Source of the DNA: Streptomyces cyaneus
Lineage (GTDB): Bacteria > Actinomycetota > Actinomycetes > Streptomycetales > Streptomycetaceae
Direction: 5' to 3'
Length of the DNA: 64,000 bases
Assembly: GCF_004028635.1 (NCBI RefSeq)
Contig: NZ_RQJW01000019.1
Span: forward strand, 62,001 to 126,000
Shown here: in pieces, positions 46,311-55,042 of the stretch
Layout: the number at the start of each line of letters is the position of its first letter
How positions within the stretch are numbered: the first letter of the stretch is position 1
Translations under genes and position numbers: made by a program
The notes under the pieces: model-generated
What the model was told of the DNA's origin: nothing
What the model saw: the letters and a program-made list of their open reading frames with translations, nothing else
The model's database searches: none

Positions 46311-47309
46311 ATGACGCAGACACTCGCTCCTGCTCCGGTGAAGCCCGCCATGGGTCTCGGCCGGTCCCGTCGGCTCCTGCGCGCCGTCGCCATCGTCTCC
46401 TGCGGGCCGTATCTCGCCCTCAAGGTGGCCTGGCTCGCCGGCAGTCACATCGGGATCCCGGACGGCAGCCCGCTGCTGGAGCACCGGGCGAGTATCGCCG
46501 TCGCCAACAGCATCACCGTCCTCATGGACGCGGCCGTGATCGTGCTCGCGCTGGTGCTGACCCGGCCGTGGGGGCTGCGCGTGCCCGCCTGGCTGCTGGC
46601 CCTCCCCGCCTGGGTGGCCACCGGGCTGCTCACGCCGCTCATGGCCGGGTTCCCGATCCAGCTCCTCGTCAGCGCGCTCGGCGGAACGGTGGACAGCACG
46701 GACGGCGACGGGAAGCCGTTCCTCGACACCTGGGTCTTCGGGGTCGTCTACACCGGGTTCATCGTGCAGGGACTCACCCTCGGCGCGCTGTTCGTGCTCT
46801 ACGCCCGGGACCGCTGGGGCCACCTGTGGCAAGGGCGGGTCTGGGAACTCCCCCTGGGTGTCATCGGAGCGGCCCAGCGGGCGGTCGCCGTCGCGGCCGC
46901 CGTACTCGCCCTGCTGCCCCTGACCGCCCACGTCCTGTGGGCGTGCGGCAGCACCGCCGGACTGGGCGGGACCCGCATCGCCGACCGGACCAGTGACTTC
47001 TACGTCATGGAGGTCCTGTACGCCGTCTTCCTCGCCATGGCCGTCACCGGCGGTTTCCTCCTCGCTTTCCGGCGCGGCCGAGCCCTGTCCGTCAAGGTGC
47101 CGCTCGCCCTCGTCTGGGTCGGTTCCGCCGCCCTGGTCTGCTGGGCGGGCTGGTTGTCGCTGGCCCCTCTCACCGACATCGCCGACCGTCCGACAGCGCT
47201 GATGAACCTCGCCTACGCTGGCGAGATGATCGTCGGCATACTCGTCGCCTGCCTCGGCGTCCACTTCCTCGCGGAGCGCTCCGCGAGCCGGAAACGTCGT
47301 ACGGCGTGA
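46311..47309 (+). CDS. Multi-pass membrane protein upstream of a two-component system
   Basis: A 332-residue protein with about eight hydrophobic segments (starting near residues 24, 58, 83, 138, 180, 225, 255, 290) and no recognised catalytic domain. It overlaps the histidine kinase gene by GTGA (47306-47309), so the three to four genes form one unit. It may sense the signal for, or be the target of, the kinase, but nothing in the sequence shows how. GGGAG precedes the ATG. Confidence 0.8.
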   Translation: MTQTLAPAPVKPAMGLGRSRRLLRAVAIVSCGPYLALKVAWLAGSHIGIPDGSPLLEHRASIAVANSITVLMDAAVIVLALVLTRPWGLRVPAWLLALPAWVATGLLTPLMAGFPIQLLVSALGGTVDSTDGDGKPFLDTWVFGVVYTGFIVQGLTLGALFVLYARDRWGHLWQGRVWELPLGVIGAAQRAVAVAAAVLALLPLTAHVLWACGSTAGLGGTRIADRTSDFYVMEVLYAVFLAMAVTGGFLLAFRRGRALSVKVPLALVWVGSAALVCWAGWLSLAPLTDIADRPTALMNLAYAGEMIVGILVACLGVHFLAERSASRKRRTA

Positions 47310-48607
47310 GCCAGTTCACCCGGTTCCTGTTCGGGCGGCGGGCGCGCCGGCGCTGGATCCATCTGATCCTCGGCGGCGCGCTCGCCATGCCGTACGTCTT
47401 CGTCGGCCAGCTCGTCGTCGGCCCCGCCACCGACTCCAGGTACGTCTTCAACGACCTGCCCCTGCAACTGCTCTCCTTCGCCGTCGGCTTGCCCCTCGCC
47501 GCCCTCACGGCCGTCCTGTTCCCGCTGATCCGGCCCCTGGAGGCGGGTGCCGTGCGGTCGCTGTGCGGTGTCGAGGCGGGTCTGCTGGCCCACCGTCCCG
47601 CCCGGACGCGGGCCGCGAAGGGGCGTGCGGCGGCGTGGTTCACGCTGCATCTCGGGTTCGGCGGGATCATCTCGGGGATGTCGCTGGCGGTGCCGCCGTT
47701 CGCCGGCTTCCTCACCGCACTGCCGCTGATCGTCTGGCTGGGCGGTGCCGAGGCCGTCGAGTTGCCCGAAGCCCTCGACCAGCCCTGGGTGTTGGCGCTC
47801 GCGCCGGTCGCGGGCATGGCAACCATGCTCGCGCTCGCCTGCTGCGCGGCCGTCTCCGGGACGCTCCTCGCCCGCTGGGCGCCCGCGCTGCTCGGACCCA
47901 CGCCCGAGGACCGGCTCGCGGCGGCCGAGGCACGCGCCGCGGACCTCGCCGTGCGCAACCGGCTCGCGCGCGAGCTGCACGACTCCGTGGGCCACGCCCT
48001 CAGCGCCGTCACCCTCCAGGCGAGCGCGGCCCGCCGGCTCCTCGACACCGACCCGGAGTTCGTCCGCGAGGCCCTCGCCGCGATCGAGGACACGACCCGG
48101 CGCACGGTCGGTGAACTCGACACCGTCCTCGGCGTGTTGAGGGACGGCGACACTCCCGGTACGGCCCCGGCGCCCACCCTCGCCGCCGACCTCGGCGGCC
48201 TGCTGCGCCGCACCCGCGCGGGCGGGCTGCGGGTGAGCGCCACGCTCTGCGCCGACCCCGAGGCCCTGCCGCCCGTCCTGTCCCGCGAGGCCTACCGCAT
48301 CGTCCAGGAGGGGCTGAGCAACGCCCTCAAGCACGCCGGTGACCAGGTGACCGTGCGGCTGCGGATCGAAGTGGCCGACGGGCACCTGGAGATCACCGTC
48401 GAGAATCCCATCGCCTGCGCCCCCGGGTGCCGGCCCGGCGGCGGCCACGGCCTGCGCGGCATAGCCGACCGGGCACGACTGCTGGGCGGAACCATGGAGG
48501 CAGGGACGGCGGAAGCAGGGGCGGCAGGGGCGGTGCCGGTAAAGACCGGCGCGGTGGCGGGCATCTGGCGCCTGCGCGTGCGGCTGCCGATGAAGGGCCC
48601 GGCATGA
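47306..48607 (+). CDS. Membrane sensor histidine kinase (NarL/DesK-type, HisKA_3)
   Basis: A 433-residue kinase. About four membrane helices occupy the first ~190 residues. The phospho-acceptor His225 lies in RELHDSVGHALSAVTLQASAARRLL, and the GHKL ATPase has EGLSNALKHAG and GGHGLRGIADRARLLGG. The GTG start overlaps the membrane-protein gene; the stop overlaps a 46-codon ORF that leads to the response regulator. It should phosphorylate the regulator at 48741. Confidence 0.92.
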   Translation: MSQFTRFLFGRRARRRWIHLILGGALAMPYVFVGQLVVGPATDSRYVFNDLPLQLLSFAVGLPLAALTAVLFPLIRPLEAGAVRSLCGVEAGLLAHRPARTRAAKGRAAAWFTLHLGFGGIISGMSLAVPPFAGFLTALPLIVWLGGAEAVELPEALDQPWVLALAPVAGMATMLALACCAAVSGTLLARWAPALLGPTPEDRLAAAEARAADLAVRNRLARELHDSVGHALSAVTLQASAARRLLDTDPEFVREALAAIEDTTRRTVGELDTVLGVLRDGDTPGTAPAPTLAADLGGLLRRTRAGGLRVSATLCADPEALPPVLSREAYRIVQEGLSNALKHAGDQVTVRLRIEVADGHLEITVENPIACAPGCRPGGGHGLRGIADRARLLGGTMEAGTAEAGAAGAVPVKTGAVAGIWRLRVRLPMKGPA

Positions 48608-48744
48608 CATCACGGCCGCCGACCGGGAGACACCGCCCATGGGACCCCGCCCCCGCACCCGCGACGGCTCGCACAACACCGGCGACCACCGACCCCGAGA
48701 CGATCCGCATGACACGCCCGCCGACCCTGAGGGAACACGCATGA
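48604..48744 (+). CDS. Possible 46-residue coupling ORF between kinase and response regulator
   Basis: An ATG at 48604 overlaps the kinase stop (ATGA), and this frame stays open to a TGA at 48742-48744 that overlaps the regulator ATG at 48741 (again ATGA). The product would be hydrophilic and rich in Pro, Thr and Arg with no domain. Its ends contain a loose repeat (MTSRPPTGRHR and MTRPPTLREHA). Its likely role, if translated, is to carry ribosomes across the 133-base gap. This is inference from geometry; there is no clear Shine-Dalgarno sequence beyond the coupling. Confidence 0.4.
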   Translation: MTSRPPTGRHRPWDPAPAPATARTTPATTDPETIRMTRPPTLREHA

Positions 48745-49403
48745 CGCCCCGCGCAGCGATCCGCATCGTCCTCGCCGACGACGAGCGCATGGTCCGCACC
48801 GCCCTGCGCGCCATCCTCTCCGCCGAGCCGGACCTGGAGGTGGTCGGTGAGGCGGCGACCGGGGCCGAGGCGGTGTCCGTCGTGCGGGAGCGGCGGCCCG
48901 ACGTGGTCCTCATGGACGTCCGTATGCCGGAGATCGACGGCATCCGGGCGACCGAGCAGATCCTGGCCACGCTGGACGAGGCGCCCCGCATCGTCGTCGT
49001 CACCACGTTCGAGAACGACTCCTATGTGTACGACGCCCTGCGTGCCGGAGCCGCCGGGTTCCTGCTGAAGCGGGCGGAGGCCGACGCGCTGGTCCAGGCC
49101 GTACGACTGGTCTCGCGCACCGACACCCTGCTGTTCCCGTCGGCCGTACGCAGCCTCGCGGCCGAGCACGCGCGCGCGTACCCCGCCCCGCCGCCGTGGG
49201 TGGCGAAGCTCACGGGCCGCGAGAGCGAGGTGCTGCGGCTGATGGCACAGGGCCTGACCAACGCGGAGATCGCGCGGCGCATGGAGGTCGGTGCGGCCAC
49301 CGTGAAGTCGCATGTGGCGGCGGTCCTGGCGAAGACCGGGACCCGCGACCGCACGCAGGCCGTGATCGCCGCCTACGAGGCGGGCTTCATGAACGCTCGA
49401 TGA
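48741..49403 (+). CDS. LuxR/NarL-type response regulator
   Basis: A 220-residue regulator. Receiver domain with acidic pocket LADDE (residues 11-15) and phospho-acceptor Asp59 in VVLMDVRMPEIDG; C-terminal LuxR helix-turn-helix LTGRESEVLRLMAQGLTNAEI then KSHVAAVLAKTG. It is the cognate partner of the upstream kinase. GAGGG lies before the ATG. A stem-loop terminator follows the stop. Confidence 0.93.
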   Translation: MTPRAAIRIVLADDERMVRTALRAILSAEPDLEVVGEAATGAEAVSVVRERRPDVVLMDVRMPEIDGIRATEQILATLDEAPRIVVVTTFENDSYVYDALRAGAAGFLLKRAEADALVQAVRLVSRTDTLLFPSAVRSLAAEHARAYPAPPPWVAKLTGRESEVLRLMAQGLTNAEIARRMEVGAATVKSHVAAVLAKTGTRDRTQAVIAAYEAGFMNAR

Positions 49404-49410
49404 GAAAACA

Positions 49411-49433
49411 GGGCGGAAGGGAACGTTCCGCCC
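49411..49433 (+). terminator. Stem-loop after the response regulator gene
   Basis: GGGCGGAA (49411-49418) pairs with TTCCGCCC (49426-49433) around a 7-base loop. It lies 8 bases after the regulator stop and just before the penicillin-binding protein gene. Confidence 0.7.
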
Positions 49434-49458
49434 CATCCTGATCGTCCTCTCGGGTGGG

Positions 49459-50901
49459 ATGAACAAGACGATCAGGCGGGCGTCCGTCTTCGCGCTGCTG
49501 CTGGTGTTCGCTCTGCTGGTCAGGGCGACCTGGGTGCAGTTCTACGAAGGCCAGGCGCTCGCGGACGACAAGAACAACCGGCGGAACACGATCGCGCTGT
49601 ACAGCGAGCCGCTCGGCAACATCGTCGTGGGCGGCGAAGCCATCACCGGCTCGGCGCGCACGAAGAGCGGTGACCTCGCGTACAAGCGGACGTACACCGA
49701 CGGCGCGCTGTACTCGGCCGTGACCGGCTACAGCTCGCAGGCGTACGGAGCCACCCAGCTGGAGGGCGTCTACCAGGACCTGCTCGACGGCAGCGACACC
49801 CGGCTGAAGAGCGTGATGGACACGATCACCGACAAGCGGGCTGATCCGGGCAATGTGATCACGACGATCGACCCGGATGTGCAGAAGGCGGCGTACGACG
49901 CGCTCGGCGACAACAAGGGCGGCGCGGTCGCGATCGACCCCACCACGGGGAAGATCCTCGCGACGGTCTCCACCCCCTCGTACGACCCGTCGCGCATCAC
50001 CACCGGCGACAAGGAAGTCTGGGAGCAGCTGACCAAGGACTCCGACAAGCCGATGACGAACCGCGCGCTGCGCCAGCCGCTGCCACCGGGTTCGACGTTC
50101 AAGCTGGTCGTGGCGGCGGCCGCGCTGGAGGACGGGCTGTACTCGTCGGTGGACGACAAGACGAACAGCCCGGACCCGTACCCGCTGCCGCAGTCGAGCG
50201 ACAAGCTGACGAACGAGAACCTCTCCGCCCCCTGCGAGAACGCCTCGATCCGGGTCGCGCTGCAGTACTCCTGCAACAACGTCTTCGGGAAGATGGCCGT
50301 CGACCTGGGCCAGGACAAGGTCAGGTCGATGGCCGAGAAGTTCGGCTTCAACGACGAGAAGCAGGACGTGCCGGTGCGGGCGTACACCAGCGTGTACCCC
50401 TCCGACATGGACGAGGCGCAGACCGCCCTGTCCGGCATCGGCCAGTTCGACGTCACCGCGACCCCGCTGCAGATGGCCATGGTGTCGGCCGCCATAGCCA
50501 ACGGCGGCAAGCTGGTCTCGCCCCATATGGTGTCCCAGATCACCGACGGCGGCGGCGACGTGCTGGAGAACTACAACGACAGCGCGGACACCAAGGAGAT
50601 CGTCAGCTCCGACACCGCCGAGCAGCTCCAGTCGGCGATGCAGACGGTCGTCGAGAAGGGCACGGGCACCAACGCGCAGATCTCGGGCGCGACGGTGGGC
50701 GGCAAGACGGGCACGGCTCAGCACGGCGAGAACAACAGCAAGACGCCGTACGCCTGGTTCACGTCCTACGGGAAGGCGGACGGCAAGGAGGTCGCCGTGG
50801 CGGTGATCGTGGAGCAGTCGAACGCGGCGCGGTCGGAGGTCAGCGGCAACGGGCTGGCGGCGCCGGTGGCCAAGGCGATCATGAAAGCAGCGTTGCAGTA
50901 A
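49459..50901 (+). CDS. Penicillin-binding protein (class B, PbpA/FtsI-like transpeptidase)
   Basis: A 480-residue class B PBP. A single N-terminal membrane anchor (about residues 8-25) precedes a short dimerisation domain and a D,D-transpeptidase domain with the three active-site motifs: SxxK at Ser212-Lys215 (GSTFK), SxN at Ser271 (YSCNN) and KTG at Lys416 (GGKTGTAQ). It cross-links peptidoglycan outside the membrane. It resembles the PbpA encoded with RodA in actinobacteria, but here it stands alone, so it is probably an accessory copy. Confidence 0.92.
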   Translation: MNKTIRRASVFALLLVFALLVRATWVQFYEGQALADDKNNRRNTIALYSEPLGNIVVGGEAITGSARTKSGDLAYKRTYTDGALYSAVTGYSSQAYGATQLEGVYQDLLDGSDTRLKSVMDTITDKRADPGNVITTIDPDVQKAAYDALGDNKGGAVAIDPTTGKILATVSTPSYDPSRITTGDKEVWEQLTKDSDKPMTNRALRQPLPPGSTFKLVVAAAALEDGLYSSVDDKTNSPDPYPLPQSSDKLTNENLSAPCENASIRVALQYSCNNVFGKMAVDLGQDKVRSMAEKFGFNDEKQDVPVRAYTSVYPSDMDEAQTALSGIGQFDVTATPLQMAMVSAAIANGGKLVSPHMVSQITDGGGDVLENYNDSADTKEIVSSDTAEQLQSAMQTVVEKGTGTNAQISGATVGGKTGTAQHGENNSKTPYAWFTSYGKADGKEVAVAVIVEQSNAARSEVSGNGLAAPVAKAIMKAALQ

Positions 50902-50909
50902 CACCCTTG

Positions 50910-50968
50910 GGGGCGCGGGGAACTGCGCGACCAGCTACAACGGATCCGCACTGGTCGCGCAGCGCCCC
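50910..50968. terminator. Repeat-derived stem-loop terminator (repeat family copy 2)
   Basis: CTGCGCGACCAG (50923-50934) pairs perfectly with CTGGTCGCGCAG (50951-50962), extended by GGGGCGC/GCGCCCC outside. The 5' half, GGGGCGCGGGGAACTGCGCG, is the same intergenic repeat seen at 43215 and 56669. It separates convergent genes. Confidence 0.8.
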
Positions 50969-50985
50969 TTGGTCACTTCACGTAC

Positions 50986-52437
50986 TTACTTCACGCCCAG
51001 GATCTGCTCGATCGGATTGATGGCGAAGTACACCAGGAACAGCACCGAGGTCCCCCACAGCAGCCAGTGGATCTCCTTCGCCTTGCCGAGCACCACCTTG
51101 ATCACGACGTAGGCGAGGAACCCCGCCCCGATCCCGTTGGTGATCGAGTACGTGAACGGCATCACGGCGATGGTCAGGAACGCCGGGATGGCGATCTCGT
51201 ACTTGTCCCAGTCGATGTGCTTGACCTGGGTCATCATCAGGAAGCCGACGGCGACCAGGGCCGGGGCCGCCGCCTGGAGCGGGACGATCGTGAGCAGCGG
51301 GGTCAGGAAGAGCGCCAGGGCGAACATGCCGCCGGTGATCAGGTTGGAGAAGCCCGTGCGCGCGCCCTCGCCGACGCCTGCCGCCGACTCGATGTAGGAG
51401 GTCGCGGAGGACGACGAGGCCGCACCACCGGCGGCCGCCGCGGCACCGTCGATCAGCAGCACCCGGCCGAGGCCCGGCACCTTGCCCTGCTCGTCCAGCA
51501 GCCCCGCTTCCGCGCTGATGCCGACGACGGTGCCCATGGTGTCGAAGAAGTCGGACAGGATCAGCGTGAAGATCAGCAGCACGACGGTGATGGCCGTGGT
51601 CTCGCCGAACGCGCCGAACAGGCTGAAGTCGCCGATGAGTCCGAAGTCGGGGGTGTCGACCACCTTGTCGGGCCACGCCGGCGTGGTCAGGCCCCAGGCC
51701 TTGATGTCGGCGACCGAGTTGATGATCATCGCGACGACCGTCATGGTGACGATGCTGATCAGGATGGCGCCCTTCACCTTGCGGGCGAGCAGGGCGATCG
51801 TCAGCAGAACCCCGAGACAGAAGACGAGGATCGGCCACCCGGTGAGCGTGCCGGTGCCGCCCAGCTGAACCGGGACGGTGGTGTTCGCGGCGTCCGGGAT
51901 GCGGCTGACGAACCCGGCGTCGACGAAGCCGATGAAGGCGATGAACAGGCCGATGCCGACGCTGATCGCCTGCTTGAGCGGTTGCGGAATGGCGTGCATG
52001 ACGGCCTCGCGCAGACCGGTGAGCACGAGTACGCAGATCAGCAGGCCTTCGAGGACGACCAGGCCCATCGCGTCGTCCCAGGACATCAACGGGGCGATCT
52101 GGAAGGCGACGACGGCGTTGAGGCCCAGGCCGGCGGCGAGTGCGAGCGGGAGGTTGCCGCCGACGCCCATGATGATCGTCATGACCGCGGCCACCAGGGC
52201 GGTGGCGGTGGTGAGTTGGACCGCATCCAACTGGTGGCCGAACTTGTCCTTCGCGCTGCCGAGGATGATGGGATTCAGGACAAGGATGTAGGCCATCGTG
52301 AAGAACGTGGCGAAGCCGCCGCGTATCTCACGGGCGAAGGTGGATCCCCGTTCGGAGATCTTGAAGAACCGGTCGACGCTGTTCGCGCCTGGTGGCGCGG
52401 CACTTGGCCGGTCGGTCACCTTCTGGGATTCGGACAT
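50986..52437 (-). CDS. NCS2/AzgA-type purine (xanthine/guanine/hypoxanthine) permease
   Basis: A 483-residue protein with ~12-14 membrane segments. REIRGGFATFFTMAYILVLNPIIL is the AzgA/GhxP N-terminal hallmark, and LILSDFFDTMGTVVGISAEAGLLD contains the conserved substrate-site Asp/Glu region of this family. It should import adenine, guanine or hypoxanthine with protons. AAGGAGCGAG precedes the ATG. The gene is divergent from the ECF sigma gene across a 259-base region. Confidence 0.9.
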   Translation of the reverse strand: MSESQKVTDRPSAAPPGANSVDRFFKISERGSTFAREIRGGFATFFTMAYILVLNPIILGSAKDKFGHQLDAVQLTTATALVAAVMTIIMGVGGNLPLALAAGLGLNAVVAFQIAPLMSWDDAMGLVVLEGLLICVLVLTGLREAVMHAIPQPLKQAISVGIGLFIAFIGFVDAGFVSRIPDAANTTVPVQLGGTGTLTGWPILVFCLGVLLTIALLARKVKGAILISIVTMTVVAMIINSVADIKAWGLTTPAWPDKVVDTPDFGLIGDFSLFGAFGETTAITVVLLIFTLILSDFFDTMGTVVGISAEAGLLDEQGKVPGLGRVLLIDGAAAAAGGAASSSSATSYIESAAGVGEGARTGFSNLITGGMFALALFLTPLLTIVPLQAAAPALVAVGFLMMTQVKHIDWDKYEIAIPAFLTIAVMPFTYSITNGIGAGFLAYVVIKVVLGKAKEIHWLLWGTSVLFLVYFAINPIEQILGVK

Positions 52438-52696
52438 GGCTCTCGCTCCTTGTTGCCTGACTGATCGGTGTGCGGATGCTGGCTGGATTGTTCCCGCGTT
52501 GAACGTGTTTCAGGTTTTCTCCGTGTTACGGAATCAGGGCTGCTCACGTGCGACGTGCCACACGGCGTTCGAAGCCTCGTACGAACCGAGCATTCGATCA
52601 CTGCTACGCTTCCGGACCTCGACCGGATGATCGCGAAATGATCGCCGGACGATCACATGTCATACATATGCCACTCACAGGCAGGAGGGGTCGCCC
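52438..52696. promoter_or_regulatory. Divergent regulatory region between purine permease and ECF sigma genes
   Basis: Contains CACGT-GCG-ACGTG (52545-52557) and, nearer the sigma gene, three direct repeats spaced exactly 11 bases: ATGATCGC (52627-52634), ATGATCGC (52638-52645) and ACGATCAC (52649-52656). Direct repeats at 11-base spacing are typical of OmpR/PhoP-class regulator sites. They sit 41-70 bases upstream of the sigma GTG. Confidence 0.5.
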
Positions 52697-53266
52697 GTGG
52701 GCACGGTCGTCGACGACACCGCCTCCGTGGAGTTCCATGCCTTCTTCGAGCGCCACTATGCCGAACTCTCGCGCTTGGCTCATCTGTTGACGGGTGAGGC
52801 GGACGCGGCCGACGATCTGGCGGCGGACGCCTTGCTGGCGCTGTGGCACCGCTGGGACCGGGTACGCACCGCCGACCATCCGGTGGCATACGCGCGCGGG
52901 GTCGTGGCCAATCTGGCCCGCACCAAGATCCGCAGCGCGGTCCGGGAGCGGCGGCGGATCGCCCTGTTCTGGTCGCAGCGCGAGGAGAAGACGGAGAACC
53001 CGGACGTCGCGGGTGTCGTCGACGTCCAGGGGGCGTTGCGTAGACTTCCGTTCCGCAAACGCGCCTGTGTGGTGCTGCGGCACGCCTTCGACCTCTCCGA
53101 GAAGGACACCGCGCTCGCCCTGGGCATCTCGGTCGGTACGGTGAAGAGCCAGACCTCGAAGGGGATGGCAGAGCTGCAACGGCTGCTCGGGACGCAGGGC
53201 ACTCCGCTCAAGGTGCACGCCGCGGCGATGGCTCGCAGCGGCGACACCGGAGGAAGGAACCGATGA
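52697..53266 (+). CDS. ECF RNA polymerase sigma factor, SigE-like family
   Basis: A 189-residue sigma factor: region 2 FFERHYAELSRLAHLLTGEADAADDLAADALLALW, then DHPVAYARGVVANLARTKIR, and region 4 LPFRKRACVVLRHAFDLSEKDTALALGISVGTVKSQTSKGM. GTG start with AGGAGGGG upstream. Its stop overlaps the next gene by ATGA, so the membrane protein that follows is the likely anti-sigma or signalling partner. The neighbouring pectinolytic genes are candidate targets. Confidence 0.9.
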   Translation: MGTVVDDTASVEFHAFFERHYAELSRLAHLLTGEADAADDLAADALLALWHRWDRVRTADHPVAYARGVVANLARTKIRSAVRERRRIALFWSQREEKTENPDVAGVVDVQGALRRLPFRKRACVVLRHAFDLSEKDTALALGISVGTVKSQTSKGMAELQRLLGTQGTPLKVHAAAMARSGDTGGRNR

Positions 53267-54129
53267 TGCGGGGGGACGTGCACGACGAACTGCGCGCCCG
53301 GCTGCACGAGGCGGCCGAGACGCACCAACCCGACCGCGCGCGGATCCTGGCCCGGGTGGAGCGCGGCATGGCGGAGCCCGCCGGGCAGACCCGGCCCGTG
53401 CACCGGGCGACCCGTCCCCCGGTGTACGGCTGGTTCCGGGTGGTGAGCGCGACGGCCGCGGTCGCCGGTGTCCTCGCGGTCGGCGGTTACGCCGTGGCGT
53501 CCGCCGTGAAGGAGGACACCCCCAAGCAGACGGTGGCCACCTCGCCGACGCCCACCCCGTCGCCGGACGCGACGAGCCGGCCCCCGGTCCCGCCCGCCCC
53601 GCCGGCGGACCCGACGCCCAAGGACACGCCGGAGTCCCGCGAGACGGCCGAGGCGCCGCCGCGGCAGCCGACCGCCACGGACGATCCACCCGCCGCCAAG
53701 GGTGAGGAGGACGGCCCCCTCTGGTCGAACGGCTCGGTGGACCCGCACAGCAACGACTTCTGGGCACAGAGCGATCTGACGCTCAGGGCGAGCAAGCAAC
53801 TCACCGCGCTCACCGTCCAGTTGAAGGTCGCGCAGACCGGCGGGGTCACCTCGACCGGCGCCTGGCGCTCGCTGCCCGAGGACGACTTCACGCTGACGGT
53901 CGAGGAGAAGGACGGCTTCCTCGTCTACACCTGGGTGCTCAAGGAGGGCCGTACGGTCCCTGCGGGCGAGTGGGTGTTCGCGGGGCAGTACGACCATGAG
54001 CGCGGCGGCCGGGACGCCAAGGACGACAGCTATGCGATGACGGCCACCGCGGGCGGCGAACAGCTGTCCGTGGCGGGCGACTTCGCAGGCCACGGCGGCA
54101 ACTCCGCCACAGACGAAGGGGATTCGTAA
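53263..54129 (+). CDS. Membrane protein coupled to the ECF sigma factor (probable anti-sigma/sensor)
   Basis: A 288-residue single-pass protein. A ~50-residue cytoplasmic segment (DELRARLHEAAETHQPDRARILARVERG), one membrane helix at about residues 60-80, a ~75-residue Pro/Thr/Ser-rich extracellular spacer, and a C-terminal ~110-residue domain of beta-strand pattern (WSNGSVDPHSNDFWAQSDLTL, TWVLKEGRTVPAGEWVFAGQYDHERGG). No zinc anti-sigma motif is present. Overlap with the sigma gene and the topology suggest a sensor that holds the sigma factor until an outside signal arrives. The ligand is unknown; adjacent pectin genes suggest a polysaccharide. Confidence 0.7.
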   Translation: MMRGDVHDELRARLHEAAETHQPDRARILARVERGMAEPAGQTRPVHRATRPPVYGWFRVVSATAAVAGVLAVGGYAVASAVKEDTPKQTVATSPTPTPSPDATSRPPVPPAPPADPTPKDTPESRETAEAPPRQPTATDDPPAAKGEEDGPLWSNGSVDPHSNDFWAQSDLTLRASKQLTALTVQLKVAQTGGVTSTGAWRSLPEDDFTLTVEEKDGFLVYTWVLKEGRTVPAGEWVFAGQYDHERGGRDAKDDSYAMTATAGGEQLSVAGDFAGHGGNSATDEGDS

Positions 54130-54211
54130 AAGAATCCCGAGGGCACGGCAACCCTTCCTTCACCGGGGGCGACCAAGAGGCGCAAAGATCCCCCACGCAA
54201 GGAATCGGGTA

Positions 54212-55042
54212 ATGACAGCACGAGCCGAACAGCGCGTCAGTCACCGCCGCAAGGTCACCCGGCGCCGGGCGGTGCTCGCCGGGGCCTCCGCGCTCGGTAT
54301 CACCGGCGCCGCGATCCTCACCACGTCGTTAATGTCCACGGCCGGTGCCGCCGCGTCCTGGCCGACACCCAACGGCAGCAAGCCGGTGTCGAAGACGATC
54401 CCGGTGTCGGGCACGTACGACGGCAAGCTGGCGAAGTTCTACGGGACCGGTGATCTCGGCGGCAGCGGCCAGGAGGAGGGTCAGGACCCGATCTTCGAGC
54501 TGGCCGACGGCGCGGTCCTCAAGAACGTCATCATCGGCACCCCGGCCGCGGACGGCGTCCACTGCAAGGGCTCCTGCACGCTGCAGAACGTGTGGTGGCT
54601 GGACGTCGGCGAGGACGCCGCCACCTTCAAGGGCAAGTCGTCCTCGGCCGTGTACACGGTGTACGGCGGCGGCGCGAAGAACGCCGACGACAAGGTGCTG
54701 CAGTTCAACGGGGCGGGCAAGCTGGTCGTCTCCAAGTTCCAGGTGGAGAACTTCGGCAAGCTGGTGCGCTCCTGCGGCAACTGCTCCACGCAGTACAAGC
54801 GCACGATCATCATCAACGACGTGGACGTCACCGCGCCCGGCAAGTCCATCGTCGGCATCAACGCCAACTACGGCGACACGGCCGCGCTGCGCAAGATCCG
54901 CATCCACGGCGACAGCGGCAAGAAGATCAAGACCTGCACCCGCTTCGAGGGCAACAGCAGCGGCAAGGAGCCGAAGGAACTCGGCACCGGCCCGGACGGA
55001 ACCAACTGCAAGTTCTCGTCATCTGACCTCACGTACCAGTGA
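54212..55042 (+). CDS. Secreted pectate lyase, family PL3
   Basis: A 276-residue exported protein. The N-terminus RRKVTRRRAVLAGASALGITGAAIL looks like a twin-arginine or strongly basic signal peptide. The mature part is a PL3 parallel beta-helix: FYGTGDLGGSGQEEGQDPIFELADGAVLKNVIIG, DGVHCKGSCTLQNVWWLDVGEDAATFKG, with Cys-rich strands. It cleaves polygalacturonate by Ca2+-dependent beta-elimination. It follows the sigma/anti-sigma pair by 82 bases on the same strand. Confidence 0.92.
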   Translation: MTARAEQRVSHRRKVTRRRAVLAGASALGITGAAILTTSLMSTAGAAASWPTPNGSKPVSKTIPVSGTYDGKLAKFYGTGDLGGSGQEEGQDPIFELADGAVLKNVIIGTPAADGVHCKGSCTLQNVWWLDVGEDAATFKGKSSSAVYTVYGGGAKNADDKVLQFNGAGKLVVSKFQVENFGKLVRSCGNCSTQYKRTIIINDVDVTAPGKSIVGINANYGDTAALRKIRIHGDSGKKIKTCTRFEGNSSGKEPKELGTGPDGTNCKFSSSDLTYQ

